This document shows, piece after piece, positions 35,319 through 42,588 of a DNA stretch of 64,000 bases (positions within the stretch are counted from its first letter, which is position 1; every line of letters begins with the position of its first letter). The DNA is from an uncultured Clostridia bacterium (GTDB lineage Bacteria > Bacillota > Clostridia > Christensenellales > Aristaeellaceae). Where the stretch lies: NCBI GenBank assembly GCA_934630975.1, contig CAKTXH010000002.1:3230-67229 (forward strand). Reading direction: 5' to 3'. The notes beneath the pieces were generated by a model. The model ran no database searches. It saw nothing but the letters and a program-made list of their open reading frames with translations, and was not told the origin of the DNA. Position numbers and translations under genes: made by a program.

Positions 35319-35405
35319 GCGGGAATGGCGGAATTGGCAGACGCGCTAGATTCAGGTTCTAGTGAAAGCAATTTCATGCAGGTTCAAGTCCTGTTTCCCG
35401 CACCA
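35319..35405 (+). tRNA. tRNA-Leu (anticodon CAG)
   Basis: The 87-nt class II tRNA has acceptor stem GCGGGAA/TTCCCGC, a D arm with GGCGGAATTGGCAGACGC, anticodon loop TTCAGGT (CAG reads CTG), a variable arm and T arm GGTTCAAGTCC, with CCA encoded. A strong promoter lies upstream and a terminator downstream, so it is a single-gene unit. CTG is the main leucine codon in this GC-rich genome. Confidence 0.95.
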
Positions 35406-35573
35406 TAAGCGAGACTTCCGAGAGAATCGGAAGTCTTTCTTTTATCTCGAAGAATCATCGAAGTGAAAACAGGACTTGAAGAAGCCGGAGTGAATCAGGC
35501 CACAGTGTGGCCTGAGAACGGCGCTGACCGAGCGGCGGCGAGCCGCGAGAATCCAGTCCTGTTTCCCGCACCA
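35387..35573 (+). repeat. Direct duplication of the tRNA-Leu 3' end (attachment-site-like)
   Basis: The last 19 bases of the tRNA including CCA (AGTCCTGTTTCCCGCACCA, 35387-35405) recur at 35555-35573. A partial inverted copy (AAACAGGACTTGAA) lies near 35467. The 149 bases between hold the tRNA terminator and a GC-rich structured stretch with a perfect GGCCACAGTGTGGCC palindrome. This pattern is what a phage or integrative element leaves at a tRNA site. Confidence 0.65.
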
Positions 35574-35771
35574 CCCCCATATAATCCGAACCCAATTTTC
35601 CAAATTGGAAATGGGTTCGGATTTTTCTTTAACCGCTAAACAAAACAGTTACTCACAGGCAATAACCCCGACAGATCCGTTTGGCAGATCAATTTTCTGA
35701 ATTAGGGATATCCTTTCATTGGAAAATATGGTATACTCGGCTCAACAAATCGAAATTTGGAGGTCTATACA
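35406..35771. other. Intergenic region after tRNA-Leu, no gene seen
   Basis: Beyond the terminator and the att-like duplicate the sequence is AT-richer and carries no frame with a ribosome site until 35772. A CAAATTGGAAAT-type palindrome (35597-35618) precedes TTTTTCTTT and may be another terminator. A weak promoter-like TATACT is at 35732-35737. Confidence 0.5.
35413..35443 (+). terminator. Terminator of tRNA-Leu
   Basis: GACTTCCGA and TCGGAAGTC form a 9-bp stem around GAGAA, then TTTCTTTT. Confidence 0.85.
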
Positions 35772-35969
35772 ATGAGAAAATGTGAAAAGTGCGGAGCAAG
35801 CATGAAATCGGATTTGAGGCTTAAAGTTAACGGCGGCGGTTATGGGGTTGTTGTTCATGTAGATGAAAAACAAAAAGCAAGAACTATAGATGATGTTAGA
35901 GTTGCAGTCTGCCCAGAATGTGGACATACAGAAATGTATTTAGAAGATTTAACGAAATTAAAGGATTAA
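35772..35969 (+). CDS. Small zinc-ribbon-like protein
   Basis: A 65-residue protein with two CxxC-type pairs, CEKCG at residues 4-8 and CPECG near 48, typical of a zinc ribbon, with a beta-rich middle (GGGYGVVVHV). GGAGG lies 8 bases before ATG. The codon use is AT-rich compared with neighbours (many AAA, GAA, TTA), which suggests recent transfer. No partner nearby suggests a function; nucleic acid or metal binding is only an inference. Confidence 0.75.
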   Translation: MRKCEKCGASMKSDLRLKVNGGGYGVVVHVDEKQKARTIDDVRVAVCPECGHTEMYLEDLTKLKD

Positions 35970-36099
35970 GAGATAAATTCCAGTTTTCTGTATTCATCCA
36001 TAACAGAAGATGAACATATATGCTCCAACAATTAGCAACGAATCCCAATAAGCCAATCATGCTGAACTCAGCAAATCAGGTTTTGCGGAGGCGATGAAA

Positions 36100-36837
36100 A
36101 TGAAATATGCGCTTGCAGCCGTTGGCTTTATCAACGAAGACATCGGGCATAACAAAGCGATTCTTGCCGATACGCTTAGGAAATGCGCCGGCAAGGCGGA
36201 CGTTGTGATCTTTGGCGAAGCGTTTCTCCAAGGCTTTTCCGGCATCAATTTTTCAGTCGATCATGACAGGGCGGTATCCGTTTCCCGCGAGGACGCGCTG
36301 ATTCACGAAATATGCGCGGCGGCTAGGGAAAATTTCATCGCCGTATCCTTTGGTTTCATCGAAAAAGACGGCGAAGCGTTTTTCAGTTCACAGATAACCC
36401 TGGACAAACATGGCCGGATTATTGATTTGTATCGCAGGGTATCCCCGGGATGGAAAGAAGCGTTTGCGGGAAAAGCATACCGCGAAGGCAGCGGATTTCA
36501 CACCTTTGACTTTCTCGGCAAAAAAGCCGCCGTCGGGCTATGCGGAGACCTCTGGTATGAAGAAAACATTTCCCGCCTAAACGACTTAAACCCGGATATC
36601 GTCTGGTGGCCCGTCTATACCGATTATGCCGATTCGGAATGGAACAACGCCGCGAAGTTTGAATACGCCCAGCAGGTCGCTAACATACATGCGCCTGTTC
36701 TTTACGTCAATTCCGTATGCCTGAATCCATCCGGGGATCACGAAATGGCCAAAGGCGGCGCCGCTTGGTTTGACCAGGGATTCATCAAAGCGGAATTACC
36801 GGCAGGAAACGAAGGGATTCTCTTCATCGAGGTTTAA
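36100..36837 (+). CDS. Carbon-nitrogen hydrolase (nitrilase superfamily)
   Basis: A 245-residue member of the nitrilase superfamily, acting on amides or nitriles. Catalytic Glu is in VVIFGEAF (Glu40), and catalytic Cys in VGLCGDLWY (Cys148). At the usual Lys site (YRK in relatives) the sequence reads YRRVSPGWK, so Arg stands where Lys is expected; the Lys of GWK six residues later could substitute. ATG 36100 gives an eight-base spacing to GGAGG; ATG 36094 is closer. Composition is less GC-rich than neighbours. It sits after the tRNA duplication, so it may have been acquired. Confidence 0.82.
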   Translation: MKYALAAVGFINEDIGHNKAILADTLRKCAGKADVVIFGEAFLQGFSGINFSVDHDRAVSVSREDALIHEICAAARENFIAVSFGFIEKDGEAFFSSQITLDKHGRIIDLYRRVSPGWKEAFAGKAYREGSGFHTFDFLGKKAAVGLCGDLWYEENISRLNDLNPDIVWWPVYTDYADSEWNNAAKFEYAQQVANIHAPVLYVNSVCLNPSGDHEMAKGGAAWFDQGFIKAELPAGNEGILFIEV

Positions 36838-36945
36838 CCGCTCCCCCATTTTCATCCCTGTGCGGCAGGAAAAAAGCCCTCATTTCGTTATGGAGAAAGC
36901 GGCCGCTTTCGGTTCGCCGCATACCTTTCTGACGTAAGATACAGG

Positions 36946-36974
36946 TTGACGCTTTTTCGAATTGCTGATATACT
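36946..36974 (+). promoter_or_regulatory. Promoter of galM
   Basis: TTGACG and TATACT are 17 bases apart, about 49 bases upstream of the ATG at 37023. Confidence 0.75.
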
Positions 36975-37022
36975 GATTGCATAAAAAACAAGACGTTTGT
37001 TTTCAAAAAGGAGACGACAACA

Positions 37023-38078
37023 ATGGCTATTTCCAAGAAGCCTTTCGGCGTTACGCCGGATGGACATGAAGTCACGCAGTATACCCTGACCAATGCGCGC
37101 GGCGCATCCGTGAGCGTGATCAATTACGGCGCTATCCTCACCAACATCATCGTGCCGGATCGCAACGGCGTGTTGGATGACGTCGCGCTGGGCTTTGACA
37201 ATCTGGCGGGCTATCTCGCCGAACATGGCAGCATGGGCGACACCGTCGGCCGTTACGGCAACCGCATCGCGCAGGCGCATTTCGTCATCGACGGCGTGGC
37301 TTACCAACTCGACCGCAACAACGGCGAGAACCACCTCCACGGCGTTTTCAGCAAGCGGATGTGGGAAGCCGACCCGGTTGAAACCGCGAACGGCGATCTC
37401 CTCCGTCTGCACTACGTCAGCCCGGACGGCGAAGATCACTTCCCCGGCACGCTGGACGTTACCGTGACCTACGGCTGGGACGACGCCTGCAACCTCTCCA
37501 TCCGTTATCAGGCGACGACCGACAAAGCGACCCATTGCAACATGACCAACCATACGTATTTCAACCTCGCGGGCTGCACCAGCGGCTCTATCCGCGATCA
37601 GTTCCTCACCATCGACGCGGACGCTATCACGCCGGTCAGCGACAAGGCGCTCATTCCGACCGGCGGGTATATGCCCGTGGCAGGCACGCCGTTCGATATG
37701 CGCAGCGGTCTGCGGCTGGGCGACGGGCTGGACGCCGCAGGCGCCTGCCAGCAAATGACCTACGCGGGCGGTTACGACCATAACTTTGTTCTGCGCAAGG
37801 GCGAAGCGATGGGTTTTGCCGCACGGCTGCACGATCCGAAGAGCGGCCGCGTGATGGAAACGCTGACCGATCAGCCCGGCGTGCAGGTTTATTCTGCCTG
37901 CGGAACCAACATTCCCGGCGGCAAGGGCGGCACGCATTACGGCAAATACTGCGCGGTCTGCCTCGAAACCCAGCATTTCCCGGATTCGCCGAATAACCCG
38001 CAGTTCATCGGCACGACGCTTCTGCGTCCCGGCGAAAAATACGACACGACGACGATCTACGCATTCCGCACGGAATAA
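37023..38078 (+). CDS. galM: Aldose 1-epimerase (mutarotase)
   Basis: This enzyme interconverts alpha and beta anomers of galactose and glucose. The 351 residues contain the catalytic His of NMTNHTYFNLAG and a final CLETQHFPDSPN with Glu. The N-terminus is beta-rich (VSVINYGAILTNIIVPDRNG). Length is normal. The gene has its own promoter and AGGAG 10 bases before ATG. No galK, galT or transporter gene is adjacent, so regulation with a galactose operon is not shown. Confidence 0.92.
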   Translation: MAISKKPFGVTPDGHEVTQYTLTNARGASVSVINYGAILTNIIVPDRNGVLDDVALGFDNLAGYLAEHGSMGDTVGRYGNRIAQAHFVIDGVAYQLDRNNGENHLHGVFSKRMWEADPVETANGDLLRLHYVSPDGEDHFPGTLDVTVTYGWDDACNLSIRYQATTDKATHCNMTNHTYFNLAGCTSGSIRDQFLTIDADAITPVSDKALIPTGGYMPVAGTPFDMRSGLRLGDGLDAAGACQQMTYAGGYDHNFVLRKGEAMGFAARLHDPKSGRVMETLTDQPGVQVYSACGTNIPGGKGGTHYGKYCAVCLETQHFPDSPNNPQFIGTTLLRPGEKYDTTTIYAFRTE

Positions 38079-38292
38079 CTTTTTTCAAGCATGATAAACA
38101 TCCACGCCTGTCCATTTGGGATAAAGATGCAATCCATAAATGCCTTTCCAAAGTTAAGAGCTGAGGTATCCATGCCGTAAAAGGTGTCTGAATACAAATT
38201 GAATAAAGAAAGGGTGGTCTTTTTGAAAATGAATCGTGTATGGAGGGTCCACGCTTTCTAACCCTCCAAATAAACAAATTGGAGGAAATCAA

Positions 38293-38844
38293 ATGGAAAA
38301 CCCAATCACCCTCCGTGAAGCAGTCACGGAAAACAACGTTGCCGGCTTTGTTGAGCATGGCAGCAATGAGCGGGATGAACCCGCGATGATCCCGCCCCCG
38401 GCAGAGGCTCTTCCCATAACCGTAGAAAAGCTCTCTGATCCCGACGACTGGCAGCTCAAGAAGCTGGAAAATGGATTCCTGAAGGAGATCGGCGAACCGC
38501 CTGCAACCGAGGAAAAGCAGAGACGGCTTGCCCAGTCAATCCGGGATGGGAAGATCGCTTTCTTTGTGGCAAAGCGCGGTTGTCAGGCTGTGGGGATGTG
38601 CAGCGTTGCAAAATGTTTCTCCACCTTCACTTGTGCCGACGCCGGTGTGTTCGATGATTTTTATATTGAACCTGCGTTCCGCAGAAAAGGCGTCGCCCGG
38701 ATGCTGGCGCAAGCCGCGCAAAAATGGTGCGAAGAAAATGCCCTTGCCAGTCTGACTGTCACCTGTGCCCCCTGCGACGAGGGCATGTATCAGGCGCTTG
38801 GCTTTGATACCGCTTTAGGCAAAACCTTTGCATATCTGCGTTAA
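38293..38844 (+). CDS. GNAT family N-acetyltransferase
   Basis: A 183-residue acetyl-CoA-dependent transferase. The acyl-CoA loop is RRKGVARML (motif A) near residue 137, preceded by the beta strand VFDDFYIEPAFR. The first 50 residues are extra relative to simple GNAT proteins and probably form a separate N-terminal segment (ending PADALPITVE-like acid and Pro rich). ATG 38293 follows AATTGGAGGAAATCAA. It is followed by a strong terminator. The substrate is unknown. Confidence 0.83.
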   Translation: MENPITLREAVTENNVAGFVEHGSNERDEPAMIPPPAEALPITVEKLSDPDDWQLKKLENGFLKEIGEPPATEEKQRRLAQSIRDGKIAFFVAKRGCQAVGMCSVAKCFSTFTCADAGVFDDFYIEPAFRRKGVARMLAQAAQKWCEENALASLTVTCAPCDEGMYQALGFDTALGKTFAYLR

Positions 38845-38853
38845 ATCACAATG

Positions 38854-38888
38854 GGAGCTGTCAGGCTTAGTCTGACAGCTCCGTTTTT
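38854..38888 (+). terminator. Terminator after the GNAT gene
   Basis: GGAGCTGTCAG and CTGACAGCTCC form an 11-bp stem followed by GTTTTT. It overlaps the very end of the converging methyltransferase frame. Confidence 0.85.
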
Positions 38889-39603
38889 ATCGTTTTTTCA
38901 AAACGATTTTGATAAAGTTCAAATACTTTCCCGCGCCCGCCTCCATCGCTTTCCGATCTCCGACGGCGTATTCATTTTCCTGCTTCAGCCAGTCCGCCCA
39001 GACTTCCTCATTCGATTCCATCTCGGTGACCTCGACGGTTTCGAAGCCGCGGCTTTGCCCCGCCATATCCGCCCAGTAATGCACATCATGCATGTAATCC
39101 ATCTGTTCCGGCGTCCATGAAAGCAGCAGTTCAGGCGGCAGTTGGTCGTGACAGTCCTTTTTCATGCCGGGAATCGCGATATACACCCATCCGCCGGGCT
39201 TTACAAACGGCAGAAGCTTTTCATCCAGAAATTTCGGATCCCGGCCAAAGTAATTATACGAATCCGTGCTGATCACCGCGTCGAAGAAGTTTCTTTCAAA
39301 CGGAAGCGCCTGCGCTTCCGCCTTCACCGGGATGATCTGTTCATCCGAAAGCCCCATTTGCCGGAAAAACGCGCGGTTTTCTTCGGGATCGCTCCACAAA
39401 TCCGCCGCATAAACCGTGAAGCCGTATTCCTTCGCCAGAAAAACGGAGGTCAGCCCCTGCCCGCTGCCCAAATCGCAGACGGTGGCCCTTGCCGGGATTC
39501 GATGGTCTTGCATCAGCTCTTCCTCAAGCTTCACGGGATTCGGCCCCATCATTTTGGCGTTCAATTCCGGCGTATCATACTTCGCGCTTTTGATATATTC
39601 CAT
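38887..39603 (-). CDS. Class I SAM-dependent methyltransferase
   Basis: A 238-residue methyltransferase with the Rossmann motif I VCDLGSGQGLTSVFL near residue 42 and motif II AADLW. The later ISTDSYNYFG, and PGGWVYIAIP, are typical of small-molecule (type 11) methyltransferases. It starts two bases after the tetR stop, so it is in the TetR-controlled operon and is the likely regulated target. The substrate is unknown; a role in detoxifying the TetR ligand is a guess. Confidence 0.85.
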   Translation of the reverse strand: MEYIKSAKYDTPELNAKMMGPNPVKLEEELMQDHRIPARATVCDLGSGQGLTSVFLAKEYGFTVYAADLWSDPEENRAFFRQMGLSDEQIIPVKAEAQALPFERNFFDAVISTDSYNYFGRDPKFLDEKLLPFVKPGGWVYIAIPGMKKDCHDQLPPELLLSWTPEQMDYMHDVHYWADMAGQSRGFETVEVTEMESNEEVWADWLKQENEYAVGDRKAMEAGAGKYLNFIKIVLKKR

Positions 39604-39605
39604 GT

Positions 39606-40205
39606 TTATTCCCTCTTTTCAATTCGTTTCAGCCAGTTGTCGTAAAAAACATCCACGTCCTGCACAATGGCCCGTTTGTTTTCCGCGCCGTCGTAAACGG
39701 CGAGCATCGCCAGCAGCGGCGCATAAAAAGCGATCGCTTCTCCCCGCGCATCGGCAAAGCCCATCGCCTCCAGCAAATCGCGCACATAGCCGAGCGGCCC
39801 GCCCGCCAGATACTGCTGATAGAGCGCCGCCATTTCTTCGCTGCGATACTGCTCAACGGTCAGCATCTTTCGAAACGGCGCGGCGAAGTCATCCTCCGCC
39901 CAATAGCGAAACTGCGCCTTGGCAAATGCGCACAGCGCCCGAGGCGTGGTAAGCTCATAGTCCTGCGGCATATCCTGCGCCGTTCCTTCCGGCACATCAA
40001 AATCGCGGGCGCGCTGCGCGTCCATCCGTTCCATTTCTTCAAGAATACTTTCAAAAATAGCCTGTTTATTGGCGTAATGGCGATACAGTGCGCCCTTTGT
40101 CAGCCCCAATTCACCGGCGATTTGGCTGACAGAAACGGCCTCATAGCCATTCTTGGCAAACAAGCGGAGCGAAACCAGCAAAATATTCTCCCGGGTATCC
40201 TTCAT
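39606..40205 (-). CDS. TetR family transcriptional repressor
   Basis: A 199-residue regulator. The N-terminal HTH spans about residues 8-55 (ILLVSLRLFAKNGYEAVSV then IAGELGLTKGALYRHYANK). The C-terminal ligand domain is unrelated to known ones. ATG 40205 follows GTGGAGGACGTAC; 40220 is an alternative. Its promoter carries two copies of TAAACGAnCGTTCAC, so it probably represses itself and the downstream methyltransferase gene. The inducing ligand is unknown. Confidence 0.9.
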   Translation of the reverse strand: MKDTRENILLVSLRLFAKNGYEAVSVSQIAGELGLTKGALYRHYANKQAIFESILEEMERMDAQRARDFDVPEGTAQDMPQDYELTTPRALCAFAKAQFRYWAEDDFAAPFRKMLTVEQYRSEEMAALYQQYLAGGPLGYVRDLLEAMGFADARGEAIAFYAPLLAMLAVYDGAENKRAIVQDVDVFYDNWLKRIEKRE

Positions 40206-40225
40206 GTACGTCCTCCACACAAAAA

Positions 40226-40240
40226 TAAACGATCGTTCAC
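40226..40240. promoter_or_regulatory. Probable TetR operator, copy 1
   Basis: TAAACGATCGTTCAC contains the palindrome AACGATCGTT. It lies between the -10 box and the start codon of tetR. Confidence 0.6.
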
Positions 40241-40244
40241 ATTC

Positions 40245-40273
40245 ATTATAGTAAACGACCGTTCACATGTCAA
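40245..40273 (-). promoter_or_regulatory. Consensus promoter of tetR with operator in its spacer
   Basis: TTGACA and TATAAT are separated by 17 bases on the minus strand. The spacer holds the second operator copy TAAACGACCGTTCAC (40252-40266 on plus), so bound repressor would block RNA polymerase. Confidence 0.8.
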
Positions 40274-40280
40274 GCCTTTT

Positions 40281-40319
40281 TGAAAAAGAAAGGCAGCCCC
40301 GCATCTCTGCGGAACTGCC
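40281..40319 (-). terminator. Terminator of the coiled-coil gene at 40.3 kb
   Basis: GGCAGTTCCGCA pairs with TGCGGGGCTGCC around GAGA on the minus strand, then TTTCTTTTT. Confidence 0.75.
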
Positions 40320-40334
40320 ATCGTTATGGAAATA

Positions 40335-40796
40335 TTACGCGTTCAGCCCAGCCAGAACCTCATCCACGCTCTTGCCGCTCTGTTCGATAGCGGCCATCAG
40401 CGCATTGAGCTTCTTTTTTTCAGCCTTTTTCACTTCGCGGGCCTTCGCCAGCGCCGCCTTGCGCTTTTCGGCGCGCTCTTCCGGCGACAGTTTCTCAACC
40501 GGCGCTTTTTTCGGGCGATTCATCACGCTGACGATCTTTTCCCTCTTGGCCTGCGCCTTGAGCAGCGCTTCTTCGCTGCGCGCCAGCGCCGTCTTGCGCT
40601 CGGCAAGCTTCTCCTCCGTCTTGGCGACGAGCGCAACGCGCTCTTCGTTCAGCTTCGTCAGGCGCTCGATATCCTGATTCACAGCGGCAAGACGCTCTTC
40701 ATGCGTCGGGTACGGCTTACGCGCTTTCTTTTCGGTTTTCACAGCGGCTTTCGCCGGCTTTTTGGCCTTCCCGGAGCCTTTTACTCCACGCGGCAT
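40335..40796 (-). CDS. Small basic coiled-coil protein
   Basis: A 153-residue protein very rich in Lys, Ala, Arg and Glu. The N-terminus reads MPRGVKGSGKAKKPAKAA, followed by long charged heptads (about 50-140) predicted as coiled coil. No known domain is recognised. A strong ribosome site (AAAGGAGAGATGACC) and its own promoter and terminator mark it as a real monocistronic gene. The basic N-terminus and helical tail could bind nucleic acid, as in small histone-like proteins; that is inference. Confidence 0.75.
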   Translation of the reverse strand: MPRGVKGSGKAKKPAKAAVKTEKKARKPYPTHEERLAAVNQDIERLTKLNEERVALVAKTEEKLAERKTALARSEEALLKAQAKREKIVSVMNRPKKAPVEKLSPEERAEKRKAALAKAREVKKAEKKKLNALMAAIEQSGKSVDEVLAGLNA

Positions 40797-40845
40797 GGTC
40801 ATCTCTCCTTTAGTTGTGATATGGAACGTATTTGTTTCTGTCTTT

Positions 40846-40873
40846 ATTATACACATCATAAAGCAAAAAACAA
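40846..40873 (-). promoter_or_regulatory. Promoter of the coiled-coil gene
   Basis: TTGTTT and TATAAT are 16 bases apart on the minus strand, about 50 bases before ATG 40796. Confidence 0.6.
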
Positions 40874-40913
40874 TAGATGAATCCTATTTTCATATCATTC
40901 CGCGTGACTTTTT

Positions 40914-40947
40914 TTGAAAAAACATGGGCACATCCGTTTATGCGCCC
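40914..40947 (-). terminator. Terminator at the end of the suf operon
   Basis: GGGCGCAT pairs with ATGTGCCC (one G-U) on the minus strand, overlapping the sufU stop, followed by ATG then TTTTTTC. Confidence 0.7.
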
Positions 40948-41375
40948 TGTTCTTCCTTCTTGAGCGCTTCATCCAGCGTGTGCCAGCCGAGCACAGCGCA
41001 CTTCACGCGCGCGGGCATATGCGCCACGTCGCGCAGCGCGGAAGCCTCCTCCAGCTCGTCGATCTCCTCGTCCGTCGCCTCGCCCTTGATCATCCGCAGG
41101 AAGAGATCGCCCAGCTTGCGCGCCTCGTCCTCCTTCCGGCCGATGATCATGCCGAGCATGATATCCGCCGAGGCCTGCGAAATTGCGCAGCCGTCGCCGA
41201 CGAACGCGCCGTCCTCAATCACGCCGTCCTTCACCTTGAGCTTGAGCCAGATATGGTCGCCGCAGCTCGGGTTTACGCCCTCCATCGTGATGTTCGCGTC
41301 GGGCAGATCGTGCTTGAATTCGGGGCGCAGGTTGTGCTCCGTCAGAATTTCGTTGTAAAAGCTTCTACGCTCCAT
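40938..41375 (-). CDS. sufU: Iron-sulfur cluster assembly scaffold/sulfur acceptor SufU
   Basis: A 145-residue protein of the NifU N-terminal domain (SufU) type that accepts sulfur from SufS. The three conserved cysteines are in NPSCGD, GCAIS and RVKCAVLGW. The spacing of 25-28 and about 60 residues fits SufU. It is the last gene of the sufCBDSU operon in the order seen in Firmicutes and overlaps sufS by 11 bases. Its function is zinc-dependent sulfur transfer as studied in Bacillus. Confidence 0.93.
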   Translation of the reverse strand: MERRSFYNEILTEHNLRPEFKHDLPDANITMEGVNPSCGDHIWLKLKVKDGVIEDGAFVGDGCAISQASADIMLGMIIGRKEDEARKLGDLFLRMIKGEATDEEIDELEEASALRDVAHMPARVKCAVLGWHTLDEALKKEEQGA

Positions 41376-42588
41376 AGCCCATTTTCCTCCTCACGTCGGC
41401 GATGGACGCAACCAGCGCGTCCGCCTCCTCCGGCGTATTATAAAACATGAAGCTCGCGCGCGTCGTCGCGGGCAGGCCCAGATGCATAATCAGCGGCTGG
41501 GCGCAGTGATGGCCCGCGCGCACCGCGATGCCGTCCGCCGCCAGAATCTCGCTCACGTCGTGCGGGTGCACTCCGTCGATGACAAAGGAGACAATGCCCG
41601 TGTGGTTTTCGGGGTCGGCGCTGCCCAGCACGCGGACATGATCCACGCGCTTCAGCCCGTCCATCACGCGGCGAACCAGCAGATTCTCCTGCTTCTGCAT
41701 CGCGTCAAAGCCGATTTTCTGGATGTACTCGATGGCCGCGGCCAACCCGACCGCACCCGCCGCGTTGACCGTGCCCGCCTCAAACTTGTGCGGCAGTTCG
41801 GCAAAGACCGCGCCCTCGCGCGTGACGGATTCGATCATCTCGCCGCCGGTCAGGAACGGCGGCATCTTGTCCAGCAGGTCTTCTTTGCCGTAGAGCACGC
41901 CGATACCCATCGGCCCCATCAGCTTGTGGCCGGAAAACGCGACAAAATCCGCATCCAGCGCCTGCACATCCAGCGGCATGTGGGGCGCGCTCTGCGCCGC
42001 ATCCAGCACGGCAGCCGCGCCGACGGCATGCGCCCGGTCGATGATCTTCTTCACCGGGTTGACGCAGCCGAGCACGTTGGAAACGTGGCCGATGGCGACC
42101 AGCTTCGTCTTTTCGCCGATAGTCTGCTCAATCGTTTCGTCGGTCAGCGTGCCGTCCGGCTCGCAATCCATATAGCGCAGGATCGCGCCGGTCTGGCTGG
42201 CGACCATCTGCCACGGAAGCATGTTGCTGTGGTGCTCCATGATGGAAACGACGATTTCGTCGCCCGCCTTCACGTGATGCAGCGCATAGCTGTATGCCAC
42301 GAGGTTCAGGCTCTCCGTCGTGTTGCGCGTGAAGATGACGCAGCGCTCGCTCGGCGCATGGATGAACCGCTGCACCGTCTTGCGCGCATCCTCGTACATG
42401 GCCGTCGCCTTGAGACTCAGCGGATAAAAGCCGCGCAGCGGGTTCGCGTTGGCCTGCTCGTAAAACGCCTTGACCGCCTCGATCACGCAGGCCGGGCGCT
42501 GCGCCGTCGCCGCGTTATCCAGATACATCACCGGGTCGCTTTGCAGCAGCGGAAAGTCCCTGCGCCACGGGTTAATCGTCTTGTCCAT
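41365..42588 (-). CDS. sufS: Cysteine desulfurase SufS
   Basis: The PLP enzyme of the SUF pathway, 407 residues. PLP Lys is in FSGHKLMGPMGIG and the catalytic Cys in GHHCAQP, with the short active-site loop of group II desulfurases and the N-terminal RRDFPLLQ. Its start overlaps the sufD stop by 17 bases. It differs from the NifS-type protein at 4.1 kb, which has the long ACASH loop. This enzyme should supply sulfur for clusters and the other for tRNA. Confidence 0.94.
   Translation of the reverse strand: MDKTINPWRRDFPLLQSDPVMYLDNAATAQRPACVIEAVKAFYEQANANPLRGFYPLSLKATAMYEDARKTVQRFIHAPSERCVIFTRNTTESLNLVAYSYALHHVKAGDEIVVSIMEHHSNMLPWQMVASQTGAILRYMDCEPDGTLTDETIEQTIGEKTKLVAIGHVSNVLGCVNPVKKIIDRAHAVGAAAVLDAAQSAPHMPLDVQALDADFVAFSGHKLMGPMGIGVLYGKEDLLDKMPPFLTGGEMIESVTREGAVFAELPHKFEAGTVNAAGAVGLAAAIEYIQKIGFDAMQKQENLLVRRVMDGLKRVDHVRVLGSADPENHTGIVSFVIDGVHPHDVSEILAADGIAVRAGHHCAQPLIMHLGLPATTRASFMFYNTPEEADALVASIADVRRKMGYGA

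Noticed and set aside
38079..38292. Gene remnant or regulatory region between galM and the GNAT gene
   Set aside because: Only a small GGAGGGT/ACCCTCC hairpin is visible; no readable frame or promoter with confidence.
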